Shown: piece by piece, positions 45,701 to 55,371 of the stretch | How the letters are laid out: every line of letters starts with the position of its first letter | How positions within the stretch are numbered: the first letter of the stretch is position 1 | Assembly: GCA_030998225.1 (NCBI GenBank) | Contig: JAPYXD010000680.1 | Location: forward strand, 13,578,001-13,642,000 | Direction of reading: 5' to 3' | Source: Diplolepis rosae | Taxonomy: Eukaryota > Arthropoda > Insecta > Hymenoptera > Diplolepididae | DNA length: 64,000 nucleotides | Notes under the pieces: model-generated | The model's input: the letters and a program-made list of their open reading frames with translations, nothing else | Told to the model about the DNA's origin: nothing | Database searches by the model: none | Made by a program: the position numbers and the translations under genes

Positions 45701-47665
45701 TCTCACATCAAGTATCGAAAAAGTTCAGAAAAAAAGTCAATATACTTCTCATATCAGACAAGATATCTGCATACTTTACACTAAATTATCTTACCTTTGC
45801 GATGGTAAACTTTGCACACACAACCATCTAATTCACACTAATGGTATGGCTCTAATAGAAACTTAATCAGCCTGTTCAATTTGTACCACAGTACTTATTC
45901 CTTTTTTTATAATTTATTTTGTCCGAAATCTATTAAAATCTAAAACCCTTTTTAAAGAAAGTGTTTGCTTTCATATAATTTTTTCAAAAACGATACAGCG
46001 AATATTTCATGGAATTTGAGCTTTGTAATTAAATAGTTCAAGGACTCTCTTTTATACACATATATCGATGAAGTTCTAAGCATAATCGTGAAAGGTATAC
46101 AGAATATTTAAGAATAATTTCCAGTAATTATTTTTCATGTTTCATGTGACAATAAGCTATTAGCTCACAACCAGAACTAGCTACTGTTGGTCCTTCACTA
46201 TAGGATACAACACTGCCATACTATAATCGTATGATTTTATCCAAAAATGGTAAATCTTTTATACCAATATCACATAAAAAATTCGCGTACGAAAATTGTA
46301 ACGGCACCTCATACGAAATTCGAAAGGGATGTTTTTCGGTGTACTAAATTATAGTAAAAGTAAGCAGTTCTGAGTTAACATGGCCAATAGTGAATTTCAA
46401 GAACTGCGAACATTCCTTATTAGAAGATAACAATTAGATATGCCTAATATGTTTTAGGAACTGCAATACGTGGAAGAAGCTTTTGTTAATACAATTCCCC
46501 ACGGAACATTTGTAGGTTTACCTACAGAATCAGAAGAATTCGATAATGTGAGTAAATAGAGTAACAATGTACGTTATAGGAAAATTATAAAATAATTGGA
46601 AGTAAATTTTCATGAAATTTCAATCAGGCACTTTAGATAAAACCTTTATTGACTGAATCTTCTATCGTTTAAGAGTAAATAAAAATGTTAATAAGAAAAT
46701 ATTCAATGTTAATTTAATTTAATAATTATTATTTTTGAAACATTTTGGAAGATAAAAACAAAGAATATATCAAGTAAAGAAAATTTTCGGTGTATCTGGT
46801 ACATAAATTAAACTGGATTTTATCACTAATACAATAGTATATTGTGCAACTGTGAGAATAAAATCACACGATAAAAATAGCATGAGTAAAATAAATGTTT
46901 CTTCCGTGTTGCATACGATTTTTTTTCTACTGGAGGGTCAAAAAATAGATTTTCTTTCCACGTAGAGGGCAATAAAGTTCACTTTTCAACCTGCTAGTAG
47001 AAAAATACTTTTTTGGTTTCAAGAAACTATTTTATGAATAGAGTGATTATTTTATCAAACTCCTTGTTGAAGAATCTCGTAAAACGCAGAGCTCAAGACA
47101 AGAAAAAATAATCAGATACCCCTTTTCCATGTGTTTGGGTTTGCGATTACAAACTGTAGTGAATCTGGCTCCAGGAAATCATGAAAATACAAGTCGAAAC
47201 ATGCTTGAAAATATTCAAACTTTGTTATTTCAGACTGTCGCTGGTAGACTTCTAGTAAGTCAAACTAATCTTGTGGGAATAGCTGTGTATATTTCTGGAG
47301 GCTCTCTTGTTGGTATGGATGAAAAAAAATGATCAATTTCATTCCCATCTTCTTGAACGTAGTAATATCTTGATGAATGTTATTTTCATACTTTTCCAGG
47401 TTATGAGGCACGATTTTCCGAATTAACTCACGATTTTATGGTTGTAAGGAATTGGTTGTGGAGGGAATTAAATGATAAAACGTTGATGCCGGAATGGTAT
47501 GATGACGATGAAATTCCGGAGGAAAACGTTCCAAAACATCTAATACTATGGGGCAATAATGACGAAAAGCAGGAAAGCGACACAAAAGAAAAAACGAAGG
47601 CAGGACCAAGTAGACGGAGAAAAGTGAAATTGTCCTTACCTCGTATACCACGCAATGAGAATTAG
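33765..47665 (+). CDS. Seven-exon secreted serine protease homologue (catalytically dead), SPH copy 2
   Basis: Proposed exons are 33765-33822, 40145-40518, 42018-42122, 46204-46338, 46458-46547, 47042-47312 and 47400-47665. They sum to 1,299 nt, 432 residues plus stop, and every junction phase agrees (1,0,0,0,0,1). Exon 1 encodes a hydrophobic signal peptide (MWNVAALLFCVFITIANSL). Chymotrypsin-fold landmarks: STGALLTLRH (residues 72-81) resembles the strand before the catalytic His, which is absent; KDIVIATLNRKV (138-149) matches the NDIALLKL block and keeps Asp139; TVSPIALP (154-161) matches VxPICLP; VAGRLLVSQTNLVGIAVY (320-337) matches GDSGGPLV..LVGIVSW with Val at the Ser position. The C-terminus is an acidic run then a basic GPSRRRK tail. 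Donors after exons 2, 3 and 5 are good (GTAAGT, GTAAGA, GTGAGT); those after exon 1 (GTGGCT) and exon 4 (GTGTAC) are weak. Introns hold mariners and a tRNA-like foldback. Family assignment is by eye; a secreted, non-proteolytic role is inferred. Confidence 0.68.
34137..34292 (-). mobile_element. Mariner 3'-end relic
   Basis: Inverse of the end of the mariner at 44700-44863: TIR TTAGGTCTACAAATAAGTTT, then AAGCTTTATTCAGAGAAATT and the C-terminal transposase codons. Confidence 0.7.
35332..35446. mobile_element. 115-bp hAT MITE with perfect 8-bp duplication
   Basis: CAGTGATCCCAGAATGCG..CGCATTCTGGGATCACTG flanked by TAACCGAC (35324-35331, 35447-35454). It shares the central core (AGCTCATTG, TCTTCCTCATTCAACCA) with the element at 9000 but has different subterminal arms. 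Confidence 0.88.
37971..38136 (+). repeat. tRNA-like core between inverted arms, copy 2
   Basis: The core 38019-38088 folds as a cloverleaf: acceptor CTCCGT/GCGGAG, D-arm AGCTC..GAGC, anticodon stem TTCGA/TCGAA with loop CCGGCAA (would be Ala GGC, but with C at position 33), T-arm CTGGG/CCCAG. Arms of ~32 bp with two mismatches flank it (TAATTATTGAAGAAATTTTT at left and its inverse at right). It lies in SPH intron 1. Confidence 0.6.
38600..39362 (-). pseudogene. Mariner transposase N-terminal half
   Basis: From about 39160 downward the - strand reads MTEKQDQRICIKFCFQLGKP.., MQKAFGNECMSKT, SGRPSTTKTLDIIERVR, RRLTVHELGNDLGIPKTTIW, both DNA-binding halves. Stops and a frameshift are present. 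The element end TACTTTCCGGACAGACC lies at 39345-39361. Confidence 0.7.
39366..39515 (+). pseudogene. Mellifera-type mariner fragment
   Basis: Encodes LGYLNKLDIWVPHKLNEI, then a stop, then SICDSLLKRNEIDPFLKRI, from the middle of a mariner transposase related to the one at 57.2 kb. Confidence 0.7.
40625..41382 (-). mobile_element. Internally deleted mariner with both TIRs (SPH intron 2)
   Basis: Ends TGTTGAGTTGTCCGGAAAGT and ACTTTCCGAACAACCCAA, each next to TA. The - strand ORF 40893-41096 carries KRPELMYRKGVVFYVNNAKPH and LHPPY, around the second catalytic Asp, with NNA replacing DNA. C-terminal codons FYERGIFKLPERW follow near 40750. Too short (about 760 bp) to be active. Confidence 0.78.
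41386..42017. other. SPH intron 2, distal part
   Basis: Contains the partial tRNA-like copy at 41730. A small open stretch near 41600-41700 (ENPEKWAHACIKEKC) has no matching splice phase. Confidence 0.4.
41730..41805 (-). repeat. tRNA-like repeat, partial copy 3
   Basis: One arm (TTTTTACTGTGGAAAAAAT) and the 3' half of the core (CCGGCAATTGAAAGGTCC, CCTGGGCTCGATAGCCAG on the - strand) of the family at 38019. The 5' half is missing. Confidence 0.5.
43339..44414. mobile_element. 1,076-bp TIR element inside the mariner
   Basis: 37-bp TIRs beginning GTGACACGATCCGAGAAAAG and GTGACGCGATTCGAGAAAAG, flanked by AATT (43335-43338, 44415-44418). The empty site in the paralogous mariner at 531-550 has a single AATT. 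It carries a half copy (43497-43851) of the foldback family at 32046. No ORF; superfamily not assigned. Confidence 0.8.
43497..43851 (+). repeat. Half copy of the foldback family at 32046-32812
   Basis: About 355 bases match 32455-32812 in the same orientation, from GAGTTTTTATGCGTACACT to GGAGGCACAT. Only one arm is present. Confidence 0.75.
44864..46203. other. SPH intron 3, distal part
   Basis: Near-identical to 986-2376. Non-coding in both copies. Confidence 0.7.
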
Positions 47666-47769
47666 AAAAGTTAAGTTCTCATGGCTAGAATAGCGTAGTT
47701 GCTATAACTAGTCTCGCAAACTTCACACTCCTTCAATCCGCTGTGTATTGTTTCGAGTAATGCATATTA

Positions 47770-48012
47770 TTTTTCATAGCGCCTCCTTTGAAAATCCGAT
47801 TTTCTGTACCTGTAGAGCGGGATGAAACTACGATTTTCAACCCTAGGGTTGAAAGTCGCTGTTTTTAATAATTAAATTTCTTTAGAAGATTCCTTACTAA
47901 TGGAATAACTATCACAACTAGTTAATAACAAATTTTATAATATCATGTAGTACATATTTCAAGTTACAGCCAATCAGATTCTCAGAAGAGTTACCATCAG
48001 TTGCTATGAAAA
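47770..48012. mobile_element. Foldback MITE (ATTTTTCATAGC family), copy 3, with internal patch
   Basis: Starts ATTTTTCATAGCGCCTC and ends GTTGCTATGAAAAAT. About 90 bases in the middle (47875-47965) duplicate 45540-45632 from the SPH intron, an unexplained short patch. Confidence 0.5.
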
Positions 48013-48147
48013 ATAGTATACATTACTCGAAACAAAACACAGCGAATGCAACTCGTGTGACTGCATCCCTCGCTTCGCTCGGGCAGCAAACTTCACACTT
48101 GTTGCAATCGCTGTGTTTCGCCCCTTGTAATGTAATATACTAATGTA

Positions 48148-49945
48148 GAGGAGAAGCGGCGAAATTGGCGCACCTAATAGAAAGTGCGAGTTTAAAAAGA
48201 AAGTATATGACTAAAAATTATGAAAAAATATTTATTTTATAGCTGGATATCTTTTCTATACTTTTCAATGGATAAAGATTGCATTGAAAATTATTAAAGC
48301 AGGTTTTTATTCAGATTTCCGAAGGACTGCACCTGCGTCAATTTACCCGCCATGTCGGGCAAATTGGCGCACTAATATTATAATCTTCTCTTGCCACGTA
48401 TTAGTTATATTTTCATAGATTTAGAATTACATTTCAGTAGCAAAGGTTGATGAAAAGAGGTAGTTATAATTTGAAACTAAATTTGAGATAGTATATCAAG
48501 ATATGTGAAGTTTTTTATACCTTTATTCACATAAACCAGCCAAAGTTAAAATATATTATATATTTGTACAATAAAATACTGGCAATTGTGGATATTTAAG
48601 TGAATATTCAAATTGAAATCATTTTTATAGAGAATTATTTGAATTTGTAATCAGAAGTATATACAATTATTAACTTTAGAAGACTTATAAATAATAGAAA
48701 CAATCAATCAAAAATACAAATTTTTTACTTAAATTGCTTTCACATCTTAAAATCGAGAAAACTTTCAAAAGACTGTCAGACTGCAAATTAATTATTAAAA
48801 ATCGCTTTTAAAATGCCTTAATACCTCAAACTTAAAAAAGAAATTTAACCACTGATTGTTCAAATGAATATTGGCAAAACAAACGTCCACCGCGGGCTTA
48901 GGGGCGCTGCTGCATGAAAACAATCATGGCTGCCGCAGGGCTTCGGCGTTCACGTATTTACTGTTGATTTGAATAGGACTTTTCAAATTACGTTTATCTG
49001 TAAGTGCTAAAAATGCTTTTGTTGTCGTTAAATACGTTATGCGAGTACGTACAAGCACTGCATTTACGAGTAAAGTCCTTTCCTTTCCTGTGCTTCGGTG
49101 AGAATTCCATTCTCACGCTTATATTTATTTATGCACTTCTCACTTAATTTTATGTTAACTATATATTTATTTGTCAAACAATTGATTAATTACTGCGTTA
49201 CACTGTGAGCATCTGGCTTTAGTATAGTATACACAATGCTGCGCGAAGCCCAACGGTAGCCATATTGTTTAGTTCGCTTGTCGACCACCAGGTCTCGCAT
49301 TGCAAGTTTGAATTGCCAATAACCTTACAAAGTCGTTACATCAGTTTTGCGAACCACATTACCTCCCATGTCACAAAAAATCTTAAGAAAAAGATTAGCA
49401 GAAAAGTCCAGCAACATTCAAATGTATACATCTATATATTAATAATTGTGTACTTACTATCTTCTTGATATTTTCAATCATAAACATCCGAGCACTTGAC
49501 TTCAGTCACCGGTTTCCAGAAACATAACACGTGTGCCAACTTCGCCTCTGATTTGAATCTCGTATGCGCCAATTTTGCCGCAAGTGTATCGTTCATTAAT
49601 TAAATACTTTTTACGTAAAATGCATATTTTTTCATACAAATATTCTATCCTAATCGTAAGATTAAATATCAAAGATTATAAAATCGTTGCATTAATCTAA
49701 TTCACCTTGAATTACTATTATTTAACGATTTAACTGAATGGCTTCGAACATAACCATTATGACAAAAAACGATTAATCGCAATAAAACTGTATTAAGTAA
49801 TTAGATTTTTATAATGTTTTCTATCAAATACATATCATACAAGAATGCACACGATAGAACTATTTTTATTTTTTGTTATGTTATCATTTTCTGAAAAATA
49901 GGGTGCGCCAATTTAGACGACGCACCAATTTCGCCGCTTCTCCCC
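48148..49945. mobile_element. 1.8-kb TA-flanked TIR element
   Basis: TIR GAGGAGAAGCGGCGAAATTG at left and CAATTTCGCCGCTTCTCCCC at right, with TA on both sides (48146-48147, 49946-49947). Motifs such as AATTGGCGCAC recur inside. No ORF above ~70 codons. The equivalent place near 10885 has none. Confidence 0.72.
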
Positions 49946-49989
49946 TATGCAAGATAAATTCATTTTTTTGTATCAAATTAATGTTTTAC

Positions 49990-50095
49990 AACCAAAAATA
50001 ACTTGTTTGGTGAAGGTCACATTGCATTTACTGCGACTCAATTTTCTTTGAATTCCTCCGCTATTCCGAGAGCACTGACATCTCTGGTTGACCCA
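49990..50095 (-). pseudogene. Second HSDL2-like pseudogene fragment
   Basis: About 100 bases match 10960-11065, covering the MSVxxLG..AEEFKEN region, with further decay. The same foldback family follows directly (from about 50088). Together with the upstream SPH exons it shows that SPH and the HSDL2 pseudogene were duplicated as one block. Confidence 0.6.
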
Positions 50096-51020
50096 TTTTA
50101 GTGAAAGGTCAGCGGATTCGCTGACCGTTTACTAATCGTTCCCTGACCAATCGTTGACCTCGTAACAATATGAATAAGAGGAGTATAAAAAATATTTAAA
50201 TTTTTACTTATGTGCACGGAGAAAAAAATCTGACTATAATAGTAAGAACACTAGTCATACCTTTGTAGCAGGTTCCGTTCTTGCTATCCTGGTGAAAAAA
50301 TCATACATTTTAAGCAGGAATCCCTTCATGCTAAAAAAAGTAGCAAGTTTCATGCTTTTGGAGCAGTTGTGCCTTGGGAAAATAGTTCGAACTTCGCCTT
50401 ACTATGGTTGCAAGAAACCCATCCTATTTCAGTATGAGTTCTCTTACAACCGAGGTATTAGCCCACGCCTACTTTCGAACGTAGCACCTCACGTGTTCCC
50501 TCGGTTGTAAGAAATTCATCCTATTTCAGTATGAGTTCTCTTACAACCGTAGTCAAGCGAGAATCTTGCTATGACAGCATATGACACTAGCAATAATGGC
50601 ATGCGCTTGTTTCTTTTATAGTATAAGACATTTCATACTAAAAATGCACGAGTTGATGCCAATACTGGTAAAAGCTCATACCAATTTCTCACATTAAGTT
50701 CGGTGCTTTAATAGGAAGTAACTCAGCCTACTATAATAGTTAGATTTTTTCCGCCGTGTGGTTCTGCGGTAAATTTTAAGTTTGAAGATACCGAAATTAA
50801 TACGATAATTTTATTTTTTAGCGTTAAAAACTAGAAAAGCATAATACCTGTCACTGAAGGCAGTGCAGTCGTTCATCACTTTCCATGTCTTCACCGTCAG
50901 GATTGACTATTTGTTAGAGTGAGACGAAAGTATAGCTGTGTCTCACTCCAACCAATCATCAAATTCAACGATAGAGATGTTCCACAAATGGTGAGCCACT
51001 GCACTGCCTTCAATGACAGA
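50088..51020. mobile_element. Foldback element copy 2 with a nested TIR element
   Basis: 50088-50210 and 50763-51015 match 11197-11570. Interrupted by the element at 50215-50758. The right arm is missing or replaced by the repeat that begins TTTTTACATTCTCATCA near 51025. Confidence 0.6.
50215..50758. mobile_element. 544-bp TIR element with internal direct repeat
   Basis: Ends CACGGAGAAAAAAATCT and AGATTTTTTCCGCCGTG, each followed inward by ACTATAATAGT. Inside, CATCCTATTTCAGTATGAGT plus TCTCTTACAACCG occurs twice (about 50418 and 50517). The copy at 11.3 kb lacks it, giving the empty site. Confidence 0.65.
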
Positions 51021-51265
51021 TATTTTTTACATTCTCATCATAGAGAAGGTATTGCTTTTACGTGAAAAATGACTTTCGAAATTTTCATCAAGTCTTTACG
51101 TTTTAAGACCCCCTGAGTCAGAAAAAGCGGTTTTTACGAAAGTGCCTGTCTGTCTGTCTGTAGTAGGTCGCGTGCGGCATAACTCTCGATAGAATTATCA
51201 GATTGAATTGAGCTTTGGCACACTTTATCCGAGCCGGAAAAGTAAGGACAAGTTCGTTAACTAGC

Positions 51266-52280
51266 CACATCCAATCAAAATTGAGGGATTGAGCACTACT
51301 TTTGTGTTTTTGAAAATAACTTTTTGAAAAAATCAAAAATTTCAATACTGGTTTTTGATAGTGCTCATAAATCTCTACAAATTATCCTGATAACATTTTT
51401 TGATTTAATCAAAATTAGAAATGTTACAGCATATTAAAACTTGAAAAAAGTCAATATCAAAATTCCATTTCCCAGTTAAATTATACGAGATACGAAAAAA
51501 CGTTATGATACAATATTATTTTCTACATAAATACCTATAAATTTGAATTGTAACATTTTTTCATAAGATGCATATTTTTCTTTTTAATTAAAAAAAAAAA
51601 CTATTGAAAATCCAAAATTCAATTTTTTAACAATAATATGTGAAATACGAAAAAAACGTAAGAATACAAAGTTGTTCGTTTCAAAAATATCTACAAGGTT
51701 TGTCTCACACAGTTTATGAAAAAACATATATTTTTTTTCAATTCCAAAAAATACGATTGAAATTCAAGAACTCCATTTTTTAGACAAAAAATATGTGATA
51801 CATAAAAAACGTTTAGATGAGAAGTTACTCGCCTAAATGAAGTCTACAAATTCTCATTAAGACATTTTGGGACAGGATGTATATTTTATGTTTTGATTTT
51901 TAATATTAAAAAAATTCGATTTTTTTCACCAAAATATGTGATACGAAATAAGCGTTGTTCTGCAAAATCGTTTCCAAAAATAAAGTCTACGACTGTTTTT
52001 CCTTTTTTAGATATTTGGAAGAAAATAAATTATTTTAATCATCTCATTTATTAAAAAGTTACATCCAATCACAATTGAGGGATTGAGCACTACTTTTGTG
52101 TTTTTGAAAATAACTTTTTGGAAAAATCAAAAATTTCAATACTGTTTTTTGATAGTGCTCATACATCTTTACAAATTAACCTGATAAAAGTTTTTGATTT
52201 AATCAAAATTAGAAATGTTACAGCATATTAAAACTTGAAAAAAGTCAATATCAAAATTCCATTTTCCAGTTAGATTAAAC
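51266..52280. repeat. Four-unit ~155-bp array between 220-bp direct repeats
   Basis: Units are marked by GATACGAAAAAACGTT-like boxes near 51485, 51643, 51801 and 51942. The flanks 51266-51485 and 52061-52280 (ATCCAATCA..GGGATTGAGCACTAC) are direct repeats differing at few sites. Confidence 0.7.
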
Positions 52281-53801
52281 GAAACTTAAAAGTGTATCAT
52301 AATCTGCTGTATCTATTCGCTATAAATACTATACGTTTAATAGAGTAATTTATTAGTTATTTATAAATTTTACATCTTCTGCTTAGATACAAACTCTAAG
52401 CACGAAAACAGGATGCTTGATATGCAATTTTATACGCGTGAATGGGGAGTTTATTACATACGCTAAGTTATTTTAATGTTCCGCTTGAAAATTATTCAGC
52501 TTCTACTGTTAGAAAAAACTTCATATGCATTATATTTGTTTGGAGTTTAGAGCGCTCTGGTTCTTGTACACCTTGGAGCTTGCCCCCTTCATTAGTTTTT
52601 GTATGTTCTTGAATATTTCAAATAAAAAGACAGAACCCAGTTATAAAACAAGAATCACTAAAATAAATTCAACTTTTTTGCACATTTTTCTAGCTTAGTC
52701 ATTAATGATATCGTTACCACCAGGCTAAAACCGCCTAAGTGCAATTTTGTCCAGTTTCACATAAGTGCATTCACATTATGATTATGGTTCGAAAAGTTGT
52801 TATAATAAATGAACGGTGGCTTTGAAGTCATTTGTCGATTAATACTGAAGCATCAAAACGTTAATACTATGACTTTACTTTTTTGTATCTTCTAATTTTC
52901 TATTCTTGAATTATTATCTGAATCACAAATTTCTAAAGCATTGCAAAATTTTATATCAAAAAAATATTTGAAGGATTGCGAATTACAAAATAATAAATTG
53001 TAGACTTGAAGTATTAAACAACAAAAAATTAAGCAACAATAAACAACAAATTTTTTAATTAAAAAAAATAAAAGTGTATTTACCATTTAAGATTGTCGAT
53101 TCACGAAAGTGTTTGCAATTAAACCTAATAGATGTCACCTTAAGACTTAATTTCATTTGATTAATACTACGGCTAAACTAATAAGTGAAATATACCGAAA
53201 ATTGCTTGAAATGTCACAGTAAGTCCGCGGAAAGGCATGTATACTCGGAGGCTCGATTCCTCCTGGCACATGCAAGATGCACGCTTTCAAATTTTTTGCG
53301 ACCTATACATATTATCATCTAAATATCAGCCATTTTATATATTTTACAACTCTAAATAAAAAAATATATAAATTTGGAACTCCTACTTTATATCACATGA
53401 AAATACTTTACTATATATTTTTTTACAAAATACCATTTTTCTAATTTTAATACATTCTGATATGCTCCTTTTCCAAATTTACAATTTTCAATGGAAATAA
53501 TCATAAAATTAGTTAACTAAGAAAGTTAGAAAATTGTAAATGTCAACGTTTAAAAACTGACACTAACAATTTGAAAATTGAAATATTGGAATATGTGATA
53601 AATAGAGACTGAACAAATTAAAACTTCTAATAAATTGAGAATTTGGAAAATTGTAAGTTTCCTTAAAACCATTGTGTGAAAGAAAAGTAATTGACAACCG
53701 CAAAAATTAAAATTACTCCTACTATAATGTTTTTTCTTTAAAATTAAATCAGATCTGAAAAACTAAAGGCTTATGGATACAATCGAAAATTATAAATCAT
53801 T
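52281..53801. other. AT-rich spacer downstream of the P450 pseudogene
   Basis: A tRNA T-arm-like snippet GGAGGCTCGATTCCTCC lies at 53250-53266. Otherwise nothing seen. Confidence 0.4.
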
Positions 53802-55371
53802 CTATTTACTCTCTAAGTACTTTATACTTTTACTGGAACCATTTTTGAAATAACTCTTGTTTCTCTTTTCCACTTCAAGCCAATAACCACCGACAGCACA
53901 AGGACCAAAGGTTTTCTTACTCATTCTAAATGGTACAGGTGTTTTCGAACAAATTTTCAGATTGCATCTAGCTAATAAATGAAACAACATCACTTTAGTC
54001 CCCAAAGTTGCAAACCTACTTCCAATACACTGCCTCGGTCCAATACCAAATGATAGAAAAGTTGTCGATTTAATGTTAGCACTACCACCACTTATAAATC
54101 GATCAGGATTAAATTTCTCCGGTTCTTCGAAATAATCCGGATTACGTTGAATAGCAAAAGTAGGGATCCAAACTGTCATTCCAGCTTGCACAACAAATGT
54201 TTTGTATTTGGTAAAGTTGGTGGAAGTTCAAAACTCTTTGTGCAGACCCTATCCAATAATGGCGCCAGTGGCCACTTTCTCATAATTTCATGAAAAACTG
54301 CATCTAAATATTCCATTCCATTAATCGCTTCAAATGAAGGGTCCCCTTTTGATTCATATAAAACCGTATCAATTTCTTCTTGTAACCGAGTCTGAACTTC
54401 TGGGTTAACAGCAATTTCATAAGCATCAAAGGACATATCAGTTGACGTCGTATCAAATCCTCCGAAAAAAAGACAAAGGCCTGGGCTGTCATTTCTTCTA
54501 TAGTGAGTTCAATTTTGGTATTTTTATCTCCTCTTGCTTCCATCATAAGTTGTAACATATCTGGTCGAGATATTCCTTTTTCATCCCTTAAGGCGATTGT
54601 CGATTCAATGATGTTTTTGAAAAACTCAACACATTGAGAAGGAACTGATCTAATGTTCAACAGCTTTGCAAGCCAGGGTAATTCACTTATAAAAAATATT
54701 TTTAATGTTATTATTTCTAAGTCAGCGGCTTCCCTTCCCATCACGTAGAAATTATTTTTCGGATCTTTCATAGAGTTGACATTGATTCCAAAAGCGCAGG
54801 TGGCGATGACATCGTTGGTATACTTGGTAAAGATATCCTTCATTTCTTTAATTTTGTTGTTTGATAAATCCTTAACGAGAGATTCAGTGAAGTCGATTGC
54901 ACATTGAGATATTAACTTGTACATTGTTTTCATCTTGCTGGAAGTAAAAGCTGGGCTTAGTAAACTTCTAGTATTGTGCCACCTTTCTCCTGTTAAGAAA
55001 AATAAATTTTTAGCAACAAGTGGCTCAAAGGATTCATCAACATATGTTCGATGGTTTTGAAAGCTTTCAAAATTCTTCACACCGATGGATTTAATAAGTT
55101 CAAGGTCACGTAACACAATCACTGGATTCATGAAGTCAAAGAAGCCAAAATATTTTGCACTAGGATTAAGATAATAGTCAGTTTGAATCAAATTAGAAAG
55201 GTTTTGTAGGCGAAAAATGACTGGTGCCATATTACCAAAAATTGGTAACGGTGAAGTGTAAGGAATCCCGGAACTATCAAAAAATTTAAGTTTCTTTAAG
55301 CTCCGGAAGAAATATATTGCAAAACTACCAGCAAAAATGGCTGAAATGTAAATCAAAATATTAAAAATCAT
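53802..55371 (-). pseudogene. Cytochrome P450, CYP9-like, with two frameshifts
   Basis: Alignable end to end with the intact P450 at 60518-62074. Three ORFs (54304-55371, 54176-54436, 53802-54191) cover it in shifting frames. Against the intact copy there is a one-base loss in a T-run in the I-helix (near 54466) and a one-base loss (CC to C) near 54201. The anchor, WHNTR, EIMR, FNPDRF and FGIGPRQCIG motifs are all preserved. The start ATG and some 5' flank are also conserved, so this is a tandem genomic duplicate. Both lesions are single-base losses in short runs, so an assembly indel error is a real alternative, and the gene may be functional. Confidence 0.8.

Noticed and set aside
51140..51170. 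TGTCTGTCTGTCTG run as a CRISPR-like or regulatory repeat
   Set aside because: A simple microsatellite at the start of a dispersed repeat; no spacer structure anywhere in the window.
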